Source: an uncultured bacterium (GTDB lineage Bacteria; Cyanobacteriota; Vampirovibrionia; Gastranaerophilales; Gastranaerophilaceae). Taken from it: a stretch of DNA of 36,676 bases. Under the pieces are notes generated by a model, which searched no databases, was not told the origin of the DNA, and saw only the letters and a program-made list of their open reading frames with translations. Location of the stretch: positions 1 through 36,676 of the forward strand of contig USCK01000001.1 of NCBI GenBank assembly GCA_900553205.1, given 5' to 3'. Below, piece after piece: positions 15,727 through 23,996 of this stretch (position 1 is its first letter; every line of letters begins with the position of its first letter). Position numbers and translations under genes: made by a program.

Positions 15727-15997
15727 AATTAGAATCCTCCATAAAATGCTTTGTTATAACCGAGTGCTTATCCTTGAGAATTTTAGAACCTCTGGTAACT
15801 TTGCAAAGACTTACATTTAGTTCTTTAACAATGTCCCGTTGGGTTCTGCCTTCTGCTAACATAGACAGGATTCGCCATCGTTTTGACAAAGCCGACATTT
15901 CGGATTCGGAAAGCATTTCGTTTAGAAACGCTTGAACTTCTTCTTGCGAATTTAGACTAATAATAAAATTGGTAATTTCTTCAATGTTACTGTTCAT
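15710..15997 (-). CDS. trpR: Trp operon repressor family protein
   Basis: The 95-residue protein has the complete TrpR fold signature: 'MLSESEMSALSKRWRILSML', the helix-turn-helix 'TQRDIVKELNVSLCKVTRGS' and the trailing 'KILKD'. The 'TRGS..LK' tail of the recognition helix matches true TrpR, which binds DNA when loaded with tryptophan. The start is set at 15997 (MNSNIEEITN); an upstream extension of 15 residues would read through the promoter and operator. There is no Shine-Dalgarno, and the promoter lies within 13 bases of the ATG, so the transcript may be nearly leaderless. Autoregulation is likely, given the palindrome over the -35 box. Confidence 0.9.
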   Translation of the reverse strand: MNSNIEEITNFIISLNSQEEVQAFLNEMLSESEMSALSKRWRILSMLAEGRTQRDIVKELNVSLCKVTRGSKILKDKHSVITKHFMEDSNYGNNN

Positions 15998-16004
15998 AGA
16001 AACA

Positions 16005-16042
16005 AAAATATTATAAACAAATGTTACTGTCAATAGTAACAT
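16005..16042 (-). promoter_or_regulatory. trpR-trpB promoter with overlapping palindromic operator
   Basis: On the minus strand a consensus TTGACA (16028-16033) is followed after 17 bases by TATTTT (16005-16010); a TATAAT at 16010-16015 is also present but only 12 bases away. The -35 lies inside a perfect inverted repeat, ATGTTACT (16021-16028), six bases, AGTAACAT (16035-16042). A bound dimer there would block RNA polymerase, as at trp operators, though the sequence differs from the Escherichia coli CTAGTTAACTAG site. Confidence 0.75.
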
Positions 16043-16180
16043 AGTTAAATTGTTAAAAAATTTTTACAAGAATCTTTTAAAACACCATGAGCACTTGCAT
16101 GGAAAAATTTTAGAGGTAAAATAAAAGAAGTCGAAAATAAATTGTCCAAGTTTGGAATCTTGGATAGAAAGAAGGTAATC

Positions 16181-16381
16181 ATGAAAAAAGGAATACATCC
16201 TGATTATAAAAAAACTGTTATCAAATGTGTTTGTGGTAACGAAATAGAAACAGCATCTGTTGCAGAAAACATCACAGTTGAAATTTGCAACAACTGCCAC
16301 CCTTTCTATACAGGTCAACAAAAAATTCTTGACTCAGAAGGTAGAGTTGAAAGATTCAAAAAACGTTACGGACAAAAATAG
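16181..16381 (+). CDS. rpmE: 50S ribosomal protein L31 (zinc-binding type)
   Basis: The 66-residue protein starts 'MKKGIHPDYKKTVIKC' and ends '...FKKRYGQK', both typical of L31. It has the zinc-ribbon cysteines: C-V-C at residues 16-18 region and C-N-N-C before 'HPFYTGQQK'. This is therefore the zinc-containing (C+) form rather than the zinc-independent YkgM type. GAAGGT lies about seven bases before the ATG at 16181; an upstream in-frame extension has no ribosome binding site. It is a single-gene unit closed by a strong terminator. Confidence 0.96.
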   Translation: MKKGIHPDYKKTVIKCVCGNEIETASVAENITVEICNNCHPFYTGQQKILDSEGRVERFKKRYGQK

Positions 16382-16408
16382 TAACAGTTTAATGTTAAGA
16401 TTTTACAG

Positions 16409-16440
16409 AAAAGAGATTGGTTTTTATCAGTCTCTTTTTT
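16409..16440 (+). terminator. Terminator after rpmE
   Basis: AAAAGAGATTG (16409-16419) pairs with CAGTCTCTTTT (16428-16438) with one G-U pair, followed by more T residues. It lies 28 bases after the stop codon. Confidence 0.87.
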
Positions 16441-16454
16441 ATTATATAAAGTTT

Positions 16455-16554
16455 TATAATAGTTCTTTAAGTATAAATAACAATTTTACATTCACCCTCT
16501 CTCTATGTTAGAATTAATCAAGGAGTATAATTATTTATAAAAAAGGGAGAGGGT
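16455..16554 (+). promoter_or_regulatory. thyX leader with an arm complementary to the Shine-Dalgarno
   Basis: ACCCTCTCTCT at 16494-16504 is complementary to AGGGAGAGGGT at 16544-16554, which is the whole ribosome binding site of thyX: 11 bp with a single G-U pair and a 39-base loop. If transcription starts upstream, for example from TATAAT at 16455-16460, the mRNA could hide its own ribosome binding site. A second TATAAT at 16526-16531 would give a short leader without the blocking arm. The two promoter options would thus give differently translated messages. No known riboswitch was recognised. Confidence 0.5.
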
Positions 16555-17271
16555 ATGACTCATAATAATAAACCGGAAGTCAGACTTATTGCAAAGCCTG
16601 ATAATCTTTTGAGAACAATATACACAGCTTGTAGAACTTGTTATAGCGCAGATTCTCCGTTAAATATTTTTGACTGTGATGCTGATGACGAAAAGATGTT
16701 AAAACTTATATCTCGAGTAGTTTCTTCCGGACATTATTCTACAATAGAACATATACAAGTTAGTTTTGCTATCTCAAATGTATCAAGAGCATGCACTCAC
16801 CAACTTGTAAGACATCGTCACATGTCTTTTTCTCAAAAATCTCAAAGATATGTGAAAGAAAAAGGACAATTTGATTATATTATTCCACCGACTATTGAAC
16901 GTAATCCTGAATTGAAACAAAAATTTGAAGAGTTTATGCAAGATATCTCAAATAAATATCTTGAGTTTACAGAAGCAGGGATTCCTGCAGAAGATGCGCG
17001 TTTTGTTCTTCCAAACGCAACAGCAAGTTCAATGGTTGCATCACTAAACCTTAGAGAGCTTATTCACTTGGCTAATTTGAGATTATGCACAAGAGCCCAA
17101 TACGAAATCCGTTTATTGGTAAAAGGTATGTGTGATGAACTTGTTAAGCAAGAGCCTTGGCTAAAAGATTATCTTGTTCCAAAATGCGAGCGTTTAGGTT
17201 TTTGTGACGAGGACAAATGTTGTGGCAGAATGCCTAAAAAAGAGGAAGCTATAAATGGGGGTGCCAAATAA
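16555..17271 (+). CDS. thyX: FAD-dependent thymidylate synthase
   Basis: ThyX makes dTMP from dUMP using FAD and methylene-tetrahydrofolate and replaces ThyA. The diagnostic motif is 'RHRHMSFSQKSQRY' (RHRxxSxxxxSxR). Supporting blocks are 'HYSTIEHIQVSFAISNVSRA', 'LPNATASSMVASLNLREL' and 'LRLCTRAQYEIR'. The 238-residue length is normal. The ATG has the very strong AGGGAGAGGG ribosome binding site. Its stop overlaps the start of the next gene by 17 bases, so thyX, the cyclase-like gene and rqcH form one operon. Confidence 0.97.
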   Translation: MTHNNKPEVRLIAKPDNLLRTIYTACRTCYSADSPLNIFDCDADDEKMLKLISRVVSSGHYSTIEHIQVSFAISNVSRACTHQLVRHRHMSFSQKSQRYVKEKGQFDYIIPPTIERNPELKQKFEEFMQDISNKYLEFTEAGIPAEDARFVLPNATASSMVASLNLRELIHLANLRLCTRAQYEIRLLVKGMCDELVKQEPWLKDYLVPKCERLGFCDEDKCCGRMPKKEEAINGGAK

Positions 17272-18352
17272 ACAATACAGACCCTATATACTAATGACAA
17301 TCGCAGGTGTAATGTTTGCTATATGCCTGTTTGTTTTCAAGCCTGTTATAAAAATGGCTGAGTTATATACTCTTTTTGCAAGGGTTCAGCCTGACACATT
17401 GAAGCCTATACTTGATTTTGGGGCAGAGCATTTTGTTTTGTCAAATGTTGTTCCTGCGATTCCAAGTCTTGAGCTTGCAAATCTTCCACTGATTGCTGAT
17501 ATCGGGCTATGTGGACTGATAGTATTTCTTACAACGTTTGTATCTATTGTTATTCCTAATATTTTTATAGATTTTTCTTTAGGATTAATTATGATATTTG
17601 GTTATTGTCTGTTTTGTGTTACAACAAGCCGTTTTGCACATATATGGATTCCGATTGTATGGCCTGTTTTGATACAAACTTTTGTACTATCAATTTTGAC
17701 AACTGTAAAAACTGCGATGAAACAGACAAAACTAATCAATAATGTTAAATTATTTGGTTACGATATAAACCAATTTCCAAATTCAATACCTTTTATCAAA
17801 AACATTATTCAACAACCTAGAAAAACTGATATTACACTATGTTGTTTCAAACTTCGTGTTGCTCAACTTTATTTAGATGATACTTCAGCAAAAGAGATTG
17901 TTAGCAAGATAAACGAAGTGTTCAAGATAGTTATAGATGGTGTTCTAAAGCATGACGGAATCCTTGATAAAACCAGTAATAATACAATTATAGCGTATTG
18001 GTTGGGTGAGAATAACGCAATTAATGCAATAAAAGCAGTTAATGAAATAAACAGTTTGGTTAAATCAGATAATATAAAAATCTCTTGTGGTATGGATACA
18101 GAATATTCTATATTCGCAATTCTTGGTTCTGAAAATTTTGCTAATTATACTGTTTTGGGCAATATCTCTGATATCGCTGCAAGGCTTGAAAATGCTTGTA
18201 TTTTTCACAGTACAAAACTGTTGATTTCAGAAAATACGATTAATTGTGTTCAAAACAAAGTGACTGCCAAACGGAAAGGCAGTATAAGTGTTCATAGTGT
18301 GAATCCACAACTTAATTTTTATGAGTTTGAGGGGTTTGTAGAAAATGATTAA
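17255..18352 (+). CDS. Membrane protein with a degenerate class III nucleotidyl cyclase domain
   Basis: Residues 10-28 form one membrane helix and residues 75-150 hold three or four more, an arrangement like the end of a CHASE2 sensor; the extracytoplasmic loop is short. Residues 191-330 align with class III adenylate/guanylate cyclases ('ANYTVLGNISDIAARLENA', 'KLLISENTI'). Both metal-binding aspartates are gone. The first position (D in the usual 'F.DI.GFT') is Lys199, and the second ('GDAI.A.W') is Asn243. The domain is therefore probably a non-catalytic regulator or nucleotide sensor rather than a cyclase. It overlaps thyX by 17 bases and rqcH by 8 bases. Ribosome binding site GAGGAAG lies inside thyX. 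Confidence 0.8.
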   Translation: MGVPNKQYRPYILMTIAGVMFAICLFVFKPVIKMAELYTLFARVQPDTLKPILDFGAEHFVLSNVVPAIPSLELANLPLIADIGLCGLIVFLTTFVSIVIPNIFIDFSLGLIMIFGYCLFCVTTSRFAHIWIPIVWPVLIQTFVLSILTTVKTAMKQTKLINNVKLFGYDINQFPNSIPFIKNIIQQPRKTDITLCCFKLRVAQLYLDDTSAKEIVSKINEVFKIVIDGVLKHDGILDKTSNNTIIAYWLGENNAINAIKAVNEINSLVKSDNIKISCGMDTEYSIFAILGSENFANYTVLGNISDIAARLENACIFHSTKLLISENTINCVQNKVTAKRKGSISVHSVNPQLNFYEFEGFVEND

Positions 18353-19943
18353 TTTCGATTATCTGACACTCAAAGCGTTTGTAGAAGAAAATATTGATTT
18401 TTTAATAGATTCTAGACTACAAAAAATTCAACAACCGACAAGACGTGATTTTATATTTTCTTTTAGAAGCCGTCAAGGTGGTAAGAAGATGTATGTTAAT
18501 ATTAATCCGTCTTTTTTCCATTTATGCTTTGCAAACGAACAAACTATAACAAGACGGGATATAACATTTCCGAAACAACCACCTATGTTTTGTATGCTGT
18601 TGAGGAAGCATATAGAAGGCGCTAAGGTTTTAGATGTCAGAGTCCCTTATTATGAGAGAATCCTTGAGATAGATTTCAAATCCTCGAACGAATTTGATGA
18701 AAATATTAATCTAACTCTTGCAATAGAGATGATGGGCAAGTATTCAAATGTTATTTTGTACAATTCTGATACGAAGATAATTTTAGGTTGTGCGCATAAT
18801 GTTGGTTCAGAAAAGAGCAGAGAAAGAGAAGTTGCAGGGACTCTGCCTTATGTTTATCCACCTGAACAAAAGTACAAAAAAGATATTTTGCGATATAACG
18901 GAGAGATTAATTATGAAACCCTAAATCAAGATTTTTTAGGAATTTCAAAAAGTTTTCAAGAGCTTGTAAAAGACAAACCCCTTGAAAAAATAAAAGATTA
19001 TGTAGAAGGTCAAAACATTTCTCCAGCGATAGACGGTGATAAGTTTTCTTTGTATTCAGAACTTTTGTCTAATCCTGTGTTGCAAAACAGTGTTAATGAG
19101 ATGATTGATGAATATTTTTCTAGAGAGCAAGAGAGAGTGATATTTAAACAGCTTTCGCAAAAATTACAAACTATAATAGGTGGAAAATATAAAAAGGTTT
19201 GTAATTCTTTGAAGAAAATTAGTTATCAAATCGCAAAAAAAGATAAAGGGGAGGTTTATAAAAAATATGGTGATTTAATCCTCGCAAATCTTTATAACGC
19301 AAAAGATTTTTCTCAAATAATTACTGTTCAGGACTGGGAAGCAGATAAAGAGATGGTTATTCCTTTAGATGAAACAAAAACATTGAAGGAGAATGCATCA
19401 AAGTATTATAAATTATATGCAAAATCTAAAGATTCTAGAGAAAAATTAGCAGAATTGGAATACGGCTTGAGGGTTGAAAAAGAGTATATAGAACAAATAA
19501 AATATTCTATTGATAAAGCCGAATCAATATCTATATTAAAAGAGATAGATTCCGAAATATCATCTAACACTACTCCTAACAAAAAAGAACATGATAGTCC
19601 TGTAGAAGCTATAGAGATAAACGGGTTCAAAGTATATATCGGCAAAAATAATCGTCAAAATGATATGATAGTTTCAAAACTTTCAAGAGGTGAGGATTAT
19701 TGGTTCCATACCCAAAATTGCGCAGGCTCACATGTTTTGTTAAAAGTTCCTGATTCTAATGAACCTGATGACCAAACTATATATGAATGTTGTAAATTGG
19801 CAAAAAAATATTCAACAGCATCAGACTCAACCAAGATAGGGGTTATTTATACTAAACGCAAAAACCTTAAAAAACCACCAAAAGCTAATCTTGGATATGT
19901 TACTTACAAAAACGAAAAAGAAATCATTGTTGGTTTGGATTAA
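18345..19943 (+). CDS. rqcH: NFACT-family ribosome quality control factor RqcH
   Basis: RqcH (formerly fibronectin-binding/FbpA-like) binds stalled 50S subunits and adds C-terminal alanine tails that mark the nascent chain for degradation. The 532-residue protein has NFACT-N ('MINFDYLTLKAFVEEN'), a long helical coiled-coil middle (about residues 250-400) and the NFACT-R domain ('DYWFHTQNCAGSHVLLKV', near 445-462). The tip motif usually written D-R in NFACT-N appears here as Glu104-Arg105 in 'YYERILEID', a conservative change. It ends the thyX operon. The start overlaps the cyclase-like gene and has a GAGGGG ribosome binding site. Confidence 0.93.
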   Translation: MINFDYLTLKAFVEENIDFLIDSRLQKIQQPTRRDFIFSFRSRQGGKKMYVNINPSFFHLCFANEQTITRRDITFPKQPPMFCMLLRKHIEGAKVLDVRVPYYERILEIDFKSSNEFDENINLTLAIEMMGKYSNVILYNSDTKIILGCAHNVGSEKSREREVAGTLPYVYPPEQKYKKDILRYNGEINYETLNQDFLGISKSFQELVKDKPLEKIKDYVEGQNISPAIDGDKFSLYSELLSNPVLQNSVNEMIDEYFSREQERVIFKQLSQKLQTIIGGKYKKVCNSLKKISYQIAKKDKGEVYKKYGDLILANLYNAKDFSQIITVQDWEADKEMVIPLDETKTLKENASKYYKLYAKSKDSREKLAELEYGLRVEKEYIEQIKYSIDKAESISILKEIDSEISSNTTPNKKEHDSPVEAIEINGFKVYIGKNNRQNDMIVSKLSRGEDYWFHTQNCAGSHVLLKVPDSNEPDDQTIYECCKLAKKYSTASDSTKIGVIYTKRKNLKKPPKANLGYVTYKNEKEIIVGLD

Positions 19944-20086
19944 GATAGATAAGCATAGTAAACGGTTCTGAATGACGAAAGTCTTGACAAACACTGGTTT
20001 ACGAATTCTAACTTCACTCCCCCAGCCCCTCTAAAGAATAAAGGGAGTCTGTAAGTTGGCTATGTCTGAAGAAACTGTCTGTAAAA

Positions 20087-20203
20087 TTTTACTGCTCGGG
20101 AAAATTTTAATGAAAATAGGTCAAATTGTCCCTAAATTTTACCGTTCGGTAAAAATGTTGCAATTTCGAGGTAAAATTAGTATAATTTTACCGAGAGGTA
20201 AAA
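20087..20203 (+). promoter_or_regulatory. hipBA promoter with a spaced operator array
   Basis: Promoter: TTGCAA (20158-20163), 17 bases, TATAAT (20181-20186). Operators follow TTTTACC-N4-GGTAAAA. There is an imperfect site at 20087-20104, a perfect palindrome at 20137-20154 just before the -35, a half site AGGTAAAA at 20169-20176 between the boxes, and a site at 20186-20203 covering the transcription start and ribosome binding site. Centres of the three full sites are about 50 and 49 bases apart. The HipB-like antitoxin is the obvious ligand. Confidence 0.75.
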
Positions 20204-20206
20204 TTT

Positions 20207-20416
20207 ATGCAAATAGATAATATCGAAGAATTAGGTAATTATATAAAGCAAACAAGAAAATCTCAAGGTCTAACACAGGCAGAGTTAGCAATGACAGCAA
20301 ATGTCGGTGTCAGATTTTTGGTTGATTTAGAGAATGGCAAAGAAACTGCACAAGTCGGGAAAGTTTTGAAAATTTGTCAAATGTTGGGATTAAAATTAGA
20401 TTTGCAAGCAAAATAG
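20207..20416 (+). CDS. hipB: HipB-like antitoxin, XRE-family repressor
   Basis: The 69-residue protein is a compact helix-turn-helix: 'LGNYIKQTRKSQGLTQAELA' and 'MTANVGVRFLVDLENGKETA' are the helix 1-2 and recognition helix 3-4 parts of an XRE/HTH_3 domain. HipB dimers bind operators and the HipA toxin, repressing the operon and neutralising the kinase. It lacks the C-terminal tail that some HipB proteins use as a degradation tag; the sequence stops at 'LKLDLQAK'. The ribosome binding site AGAGGT is part of the last operator. hipA follows after nine bases. Confidence 0.9.
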   Translation: MQIDNIEELGNYIKQTRKSQGLTQAELAMTANVGVRFLVDLENGKETAQVGKVLKICQMLGLKLDLQAK

Positions 20417-20425
20417 GAAATATAA

Positions 20426-21646
20426 ATGCAAGATTTATTAAATGTTTACTTGAATAATGATTTGATTGGTTATTTAAACAAAGATGATAATGGTGGCTTT
20501 TCTTTTCAATACGATAAAGATGCAGAACAACCGTTATCAATTAGTTTGCCTTTAAGAGAAGATTCGTTTACCAATAAAGAATGCAGAGGGTTTTTTAACG
20601 GTTTATTGCCTGAAAGTGAACAAGTTAGAGTTAATATCGGAAAAAGATACGGTATTAACCCAAAAAATGATTTTTCGATACTTAATGCAATAGGTTATGA
20701 CTGTGCAGGGGCAGTGTCATTTTTTAAAGATATGCCGAAAAATTTAAAAGAATTTTATAAACTTGAAGGGCAAATATTAACAGATGATGAACTTGAAAAG
20801 TATATCAAGGAATTGCCAAGAAAGCCTTTAGCTTTAGGTTCTGACAAAAGATTATCTCTCGCAGGTGCACAGGATAAAACAGCAGTTATTTTAATTGATA
20901 ATAAAATTGCATTACCTGATAGTAATGTTCCTTCAACTCATATATTAAAACCTGCTATAGACGGTTTTTTAGAATCAATCGAAAATGAATACATTTGTAT
21001 GAAGGTTGCAGAAAAACTTGGTATTCAAGTTCCTGTCGTGCATATTGATAGTGTAAATGATACAAAATACTTTTTGATAGAAAGATATGATAGAGTAATT
21101 GCAGATGAAACAGTAAAAAGAGTTCATCAAGAAGACTTCTGCCAAGCCTCAAATATCCCGAGTGCTTATAAGTATCAAGCAGAAGGTGGAGTTGATTATA
21201 AGATGTGTATTGATATCCTCAAAAAGACTACAACTCCTGCAAGTGCAATTAAACGATTTATTGATTTGATGATATTTAATTATCTTATTGGTAATAATGA
21301 CGCACATGGCAAAAACTTTTCGTTATTGCATTATGCTAACGATAATATTGTTTTTGCACCTGCTTATGATATTTTATGCACCAGTGTATATCCTGAATTG
21401 TCAAACAAAATGGCAATGAAAATCGGTGGATATTATGAAGCCTCAAAGATTTATCCAAGACATTTTGAAAGAATGTCAAAAGAATTGGAAATAAGTAATA
21501 CACAAATTAAAAAAGTACTCAAAAAACAATGTGAAATTTTACCGGATATTGTAAAAGAAGTTTCAAATAGTTTTGATAATAATATAGAAATTTTAAAAGT
21601 TGTAACACAAAATTGTCAAAGAAATAAGAAAAATTTTGAGTTTTAA
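20426..21646 (+). CDS. hipA: HipA-family serine/threonine kinase toxin
   Basis: HipA kinases phosphorylate translation components (glutamyl-tRNA synthetase in Escherichia coli) and cause growth arrest or persistence. The 406-residue protein is full length, with the N-terminal HipA_N/couple region and the kinase core. The Gly-rich loop is 'LSLAGAQDKTAV' with Ser144 in the position of the autophosphorylated serine. The catalytic loop 'GNNDAHGKNFS' has Asp292 and Asn297, and the metal-binding Asp315 is in 'APAYDIL'. All active-site residues are present, so it should be active. It ends at a strong hairpin. The pair looks like a self-contained, probably mobile, module between housekeeping genes. 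Confidence 0.93.
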   Translation: MQDLLNVYLNNDLIGYLNKDDNGGFSFQYDKDAEQPLSISLPLREDSFTNKECRGFFNGLLPESEQVRVNIGKRYGINPKNDFSILNAIGYDCAGAVSFFKDMPKNLKEFYKLEGQILTDDELEKYIKELPRKPLALGSDKRLSLAGAQDKTAVILIDNKIALPDSNVPSTHILKPAIDGFLESIENEYICMKVAEKLGIQVPVVHIDSVNDTKYFLIERYDRVIADETVKRVHQEDFCQASNIPSAYKYQAEGGVDYKMCIDILKKTTTPASAIKRFIDLMIFNYLIGNNDAHGKNFSLLHYANDNIVFAPAYDILCTSVYPELSNKMAMKIGGYYEASKIYPRHFERMSKELEISNTQIKKVLKKQCEILPDIVKEVSNSFDNNIEILKVVTQNCQRNKKNFEF

Positions 21647-21655
21647 ACAAAAATA

Positions 21656-21687
21656 AATCAGCCGAGATGGATTCATCTCGGCTGATT
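21656..21687. terminator. Bidirectional terminator between hipA and fusA
   Basis: A perfect 14-bp GC-containing inverted repeat, AATCAGCCGAGATG (21656-21669) with CATCTCGGCTGATT (21674-21687), separates the converging genes. T tracts are short, so it may be partly leaky. Confidence 0.85.
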
Positions 21688-21711
21688 CTATATTTAATAA
21701 CTAAAATGTTA

Positions 21712-23799
21712 TTATGCTTTAGCAGCTCCTGATTTTTCGATAATTTCTTTTTCGATGTTAGCAGGAACTTGTTCGTAGCATTGGAATTCCATAGAGAATG
21801 TACCACGACCTTGAGTTTTTGAACGGATATCAGTTGCATAACCGAACATTTCAGCCAATGGAACAAGAGCTCTGATTTTTTGAATTCCGGTACCTTCGAT
21901 GATTTCCATACCTTCAACACGTCCACGACGAGAAGAAATATCACCGATAATATCACCTGTATTTTCTTCAGGAACTTCGATTTCAACTTTCATCATAGGT
22001 TCAAGAATACAAGGTTTAGCTTTTCTAGTACCTTCTTTGATAGCCATAGAACCGGCAATTTTGAATGCCATTTCAGAAGAGTCAACTTCGTGGTATGAAC
22101 CATCGTATAATGTTACCTTAACATCAATCATTGGGAATCCTGCTAAGATACCACCTTCAAGAGCTTCTTCCATACCTTTTCTTGCAGGTTCGATGTATTC
22201 TTTAGGAATAGCACCACCAACGATTTTGTTTTCAAATACGAATCCTGCATTTTCTTCTGCCGGTTCGATTTGAATTTTAACATGACCATATTGACCTTTA
22301 CCACCTGATTGTCTGATGAATTTAGAATCTTGGTCTGCGTTGCCTCTGATTGTTTCACGATAAGCAACTTGTGGTTTACCAACATTAGCATCTACTTTGA
22401 ATTCTCTTAATAGACGGTCAACGATGATATCAAGGTGAAGTTCACCCATACCGGAAATAATTGTTTGACCTGTTTCTGTATCAGATTTAACTCTGAATGA
22501 TGGATCTTCTTCAGCAAGTTTTTGAAGAGCGATACCCATTTTATCTTGGTCAGCTTTTGTTTTTGGTTCAATAGCAACAGAGATAACCGGTTCAGGGAAA
22601 GTCATTCTTTCTAAGATGATAGGTGCTTTTTCGTCGCATAATGTATCACCTGTAGTAGTGTCTTTCAAACCAACTGCTGCGCAAATATCACCTGCATAAA
22701 CTTCTTCTTCTTCGATTCTTTGGTCTGCGTACATTTGTACTAGACGAGAGATACGTTCTTTTTTACCGTTAGTAGCGTTAAGAACATAAGAACCTGATGT
22801 AAGTTTACCAGAGTATATTCTCATAAATGTTAAACGACCAACATAAGGGTCAGTCATAACTTTGAATGCTAAAGCTGCGAATGGTTCTTCGTCAGAAGAA
22901 TGTCTTTCAACTTTTGTACCGTCTTCAAGTTCACCTTCGATAGCTTTTACATCAACTGGAGATGGCATTAATTCAACAATAGAGTCAAGAAGTAATTGAA
23001 CACCTTTGTTTTTGAATGCTGTACCACAAGTTACAGGAACGATTTTGTTATCGCAAACTGCTTTTCTTAAACCAGCTTTTAATTCATCAATAGAAAGTTC
23101 TTCACCTTCTAAATATTTCATCATTAAATCGTCATCTGTTTCAGCGATAGCTTCAACTAATGCATCTCTGTATTTTTGAGCTTCTTCTAACATATCAGCA
23201 GGAATATCTTCTTCCTTGATATCTGTACCTAAGTCATTAGTGTAAATTTCAGCTTTCATAGTGAATAAGTCGATAAGCCCTTTGAATTGGTCTTCAGCAC
23301 CGATTGGTAATCTGATAGGGTGAGCATTAGCACCTAATCTGTTTTTGATTTGGTCAACTACACGATAGAAGTTAGCACCTGTTCTATCCATTTTGTTAAC
23401 GAATACCATACGAGGAACTTCATATCTGTTAGCTTGTCTCCAAACTGTTTCTGATTGAGATTGAACACCACCAACTGCGCAGAATACAGCAACAACGCCG
23501 TCTAATACACGCAATGAACGTTCAACTTCGATTGTAAAGTCAACGTGGCCCGGTGTGTCAATGATGTTGATTTGGTGACCTTTCCAAGTAGATGTTACTG
23601 CTGCTGATTGGATTGTGATACCACGTTCACGTTCTTGATCCATAAAGTCAGTTACAGCAGCACCATCGTGTACTTCACCAATTTTGTGAGTTTTACCTGT
23701 GTAGAACAGGATACGCTCTGTAGTAGTGGTTTTGCCGGCATCAATGTGAGCAGCAATACCAATGTTTCTAATTTTTTCCAATGGTGTCTTTCTTGCCAT
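21712..23799 (-). CDS. fusA: Elongation factor G
   Basis: EF-G is the translocation GTPase. The 695-residue protein has all GTP motifs: 'AAHIDAGKTTTTERIL' (G1), 'DTPGHVDF' (G3) and 'NKMDR' (G4), then domains II-V, including 'GMGELHLDIIVDRLLREF' in domain III and 'QGRGTFSMEFQCYEQVP' near the C-terminus. Length and sequence are those of the canonical factor, not a paralogue. The minus-strand ribosome binding site AAGGAAAA precedes the ATG. It is not next to rpsL, rpsG or tuf, unlike the usual str operon layout. Confidence 0.98.
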   Translation of the reverse strand: MARKTPLEKIRNIGIAAHIDAGKTTTTERILFYTGKTHKIGEVHDGAAVTDFMDQERERGITIQSAAVTSTWKGHQINIIDTPGHVDFTIEVERSLRVLDGVVAVFCAVGGVQSQSETVWRQANRYEVPRMVFVNKMDRTGANFYRVVDQIKNRLGANAHPIRLPIGAEDQFKGLIDLFTMKAEIYTNDLGTDIKEEDIPADMLEEAQKYRDALVEAIAETDDDLMMKYLEGEELSIDELKAGLRKAVCDNKIVPVTCGTAFKNKGVQLLLDSIVELMPSPVDVKAIEGELEDGTKVERHSSDEEPFAALAFKVMTDPYVGRLTFMRIYSGKLTSGSYVLNATNGKKERISRLVQMYADQRIEEEEVYAGDICAAVGLKDTTTGDTLCDEKAPIILERMTFPEPVISVAIEPKTKADQDKMGIALQKLAEEDPSFRVKSDTETGQTIISGMGELHLDIIVDRLLREFKVDANVGKPQVAYRETIRGNADQDSKFIRQSGGKGQYGHVKIQIEPAEENAGFVFENKIVGGAIPKEYIEPARKGMEEALEGGILAGFPMIDVKVTLYDGSYHEVDSSEMAFKIAGSMAIKEGTRKAKPCILEPMMKVEIEVPEENTGDIIGDISSRRGRVEGMEIIEGTGIQKIRALVPLAEMFGYATDIRSKTQGRGTFSMEFQCYEQVPANIEKEIIEKSGAAKA

Positions 23800-23962
23800 A
23801 GTTGTTTTTCCTTTTTATATTTACTAATTACGTATAACTATATACTAGTTCTTATTATAAAGTTTCGCACAAACATGTTTCTTATACAAGGAATATTAAG
23901 AATTTATGAATTTGGGGTTAGTGGTGATGAAAAATGTGTAAGTTTATGTTGATTGTGTAAAC

Positions 23963-23990
23963 TTGCAAAATGTAAAAAATGTTTTATAAT
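23963..23990 (+). promoter_or_regulatory. Promoter of the short plus-strand RNA
   Basis: TTGCAA (23963-23968) and a consensus TATAAT (23985-23990) are 16 bases apart. Transcription would start near 23997, just before the first hairpin of the RNA. It is one of the clearest sigma-70-like promoters in the window. Confidence 0.6.
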
Positions 23991-23996
23991 AAAAAC

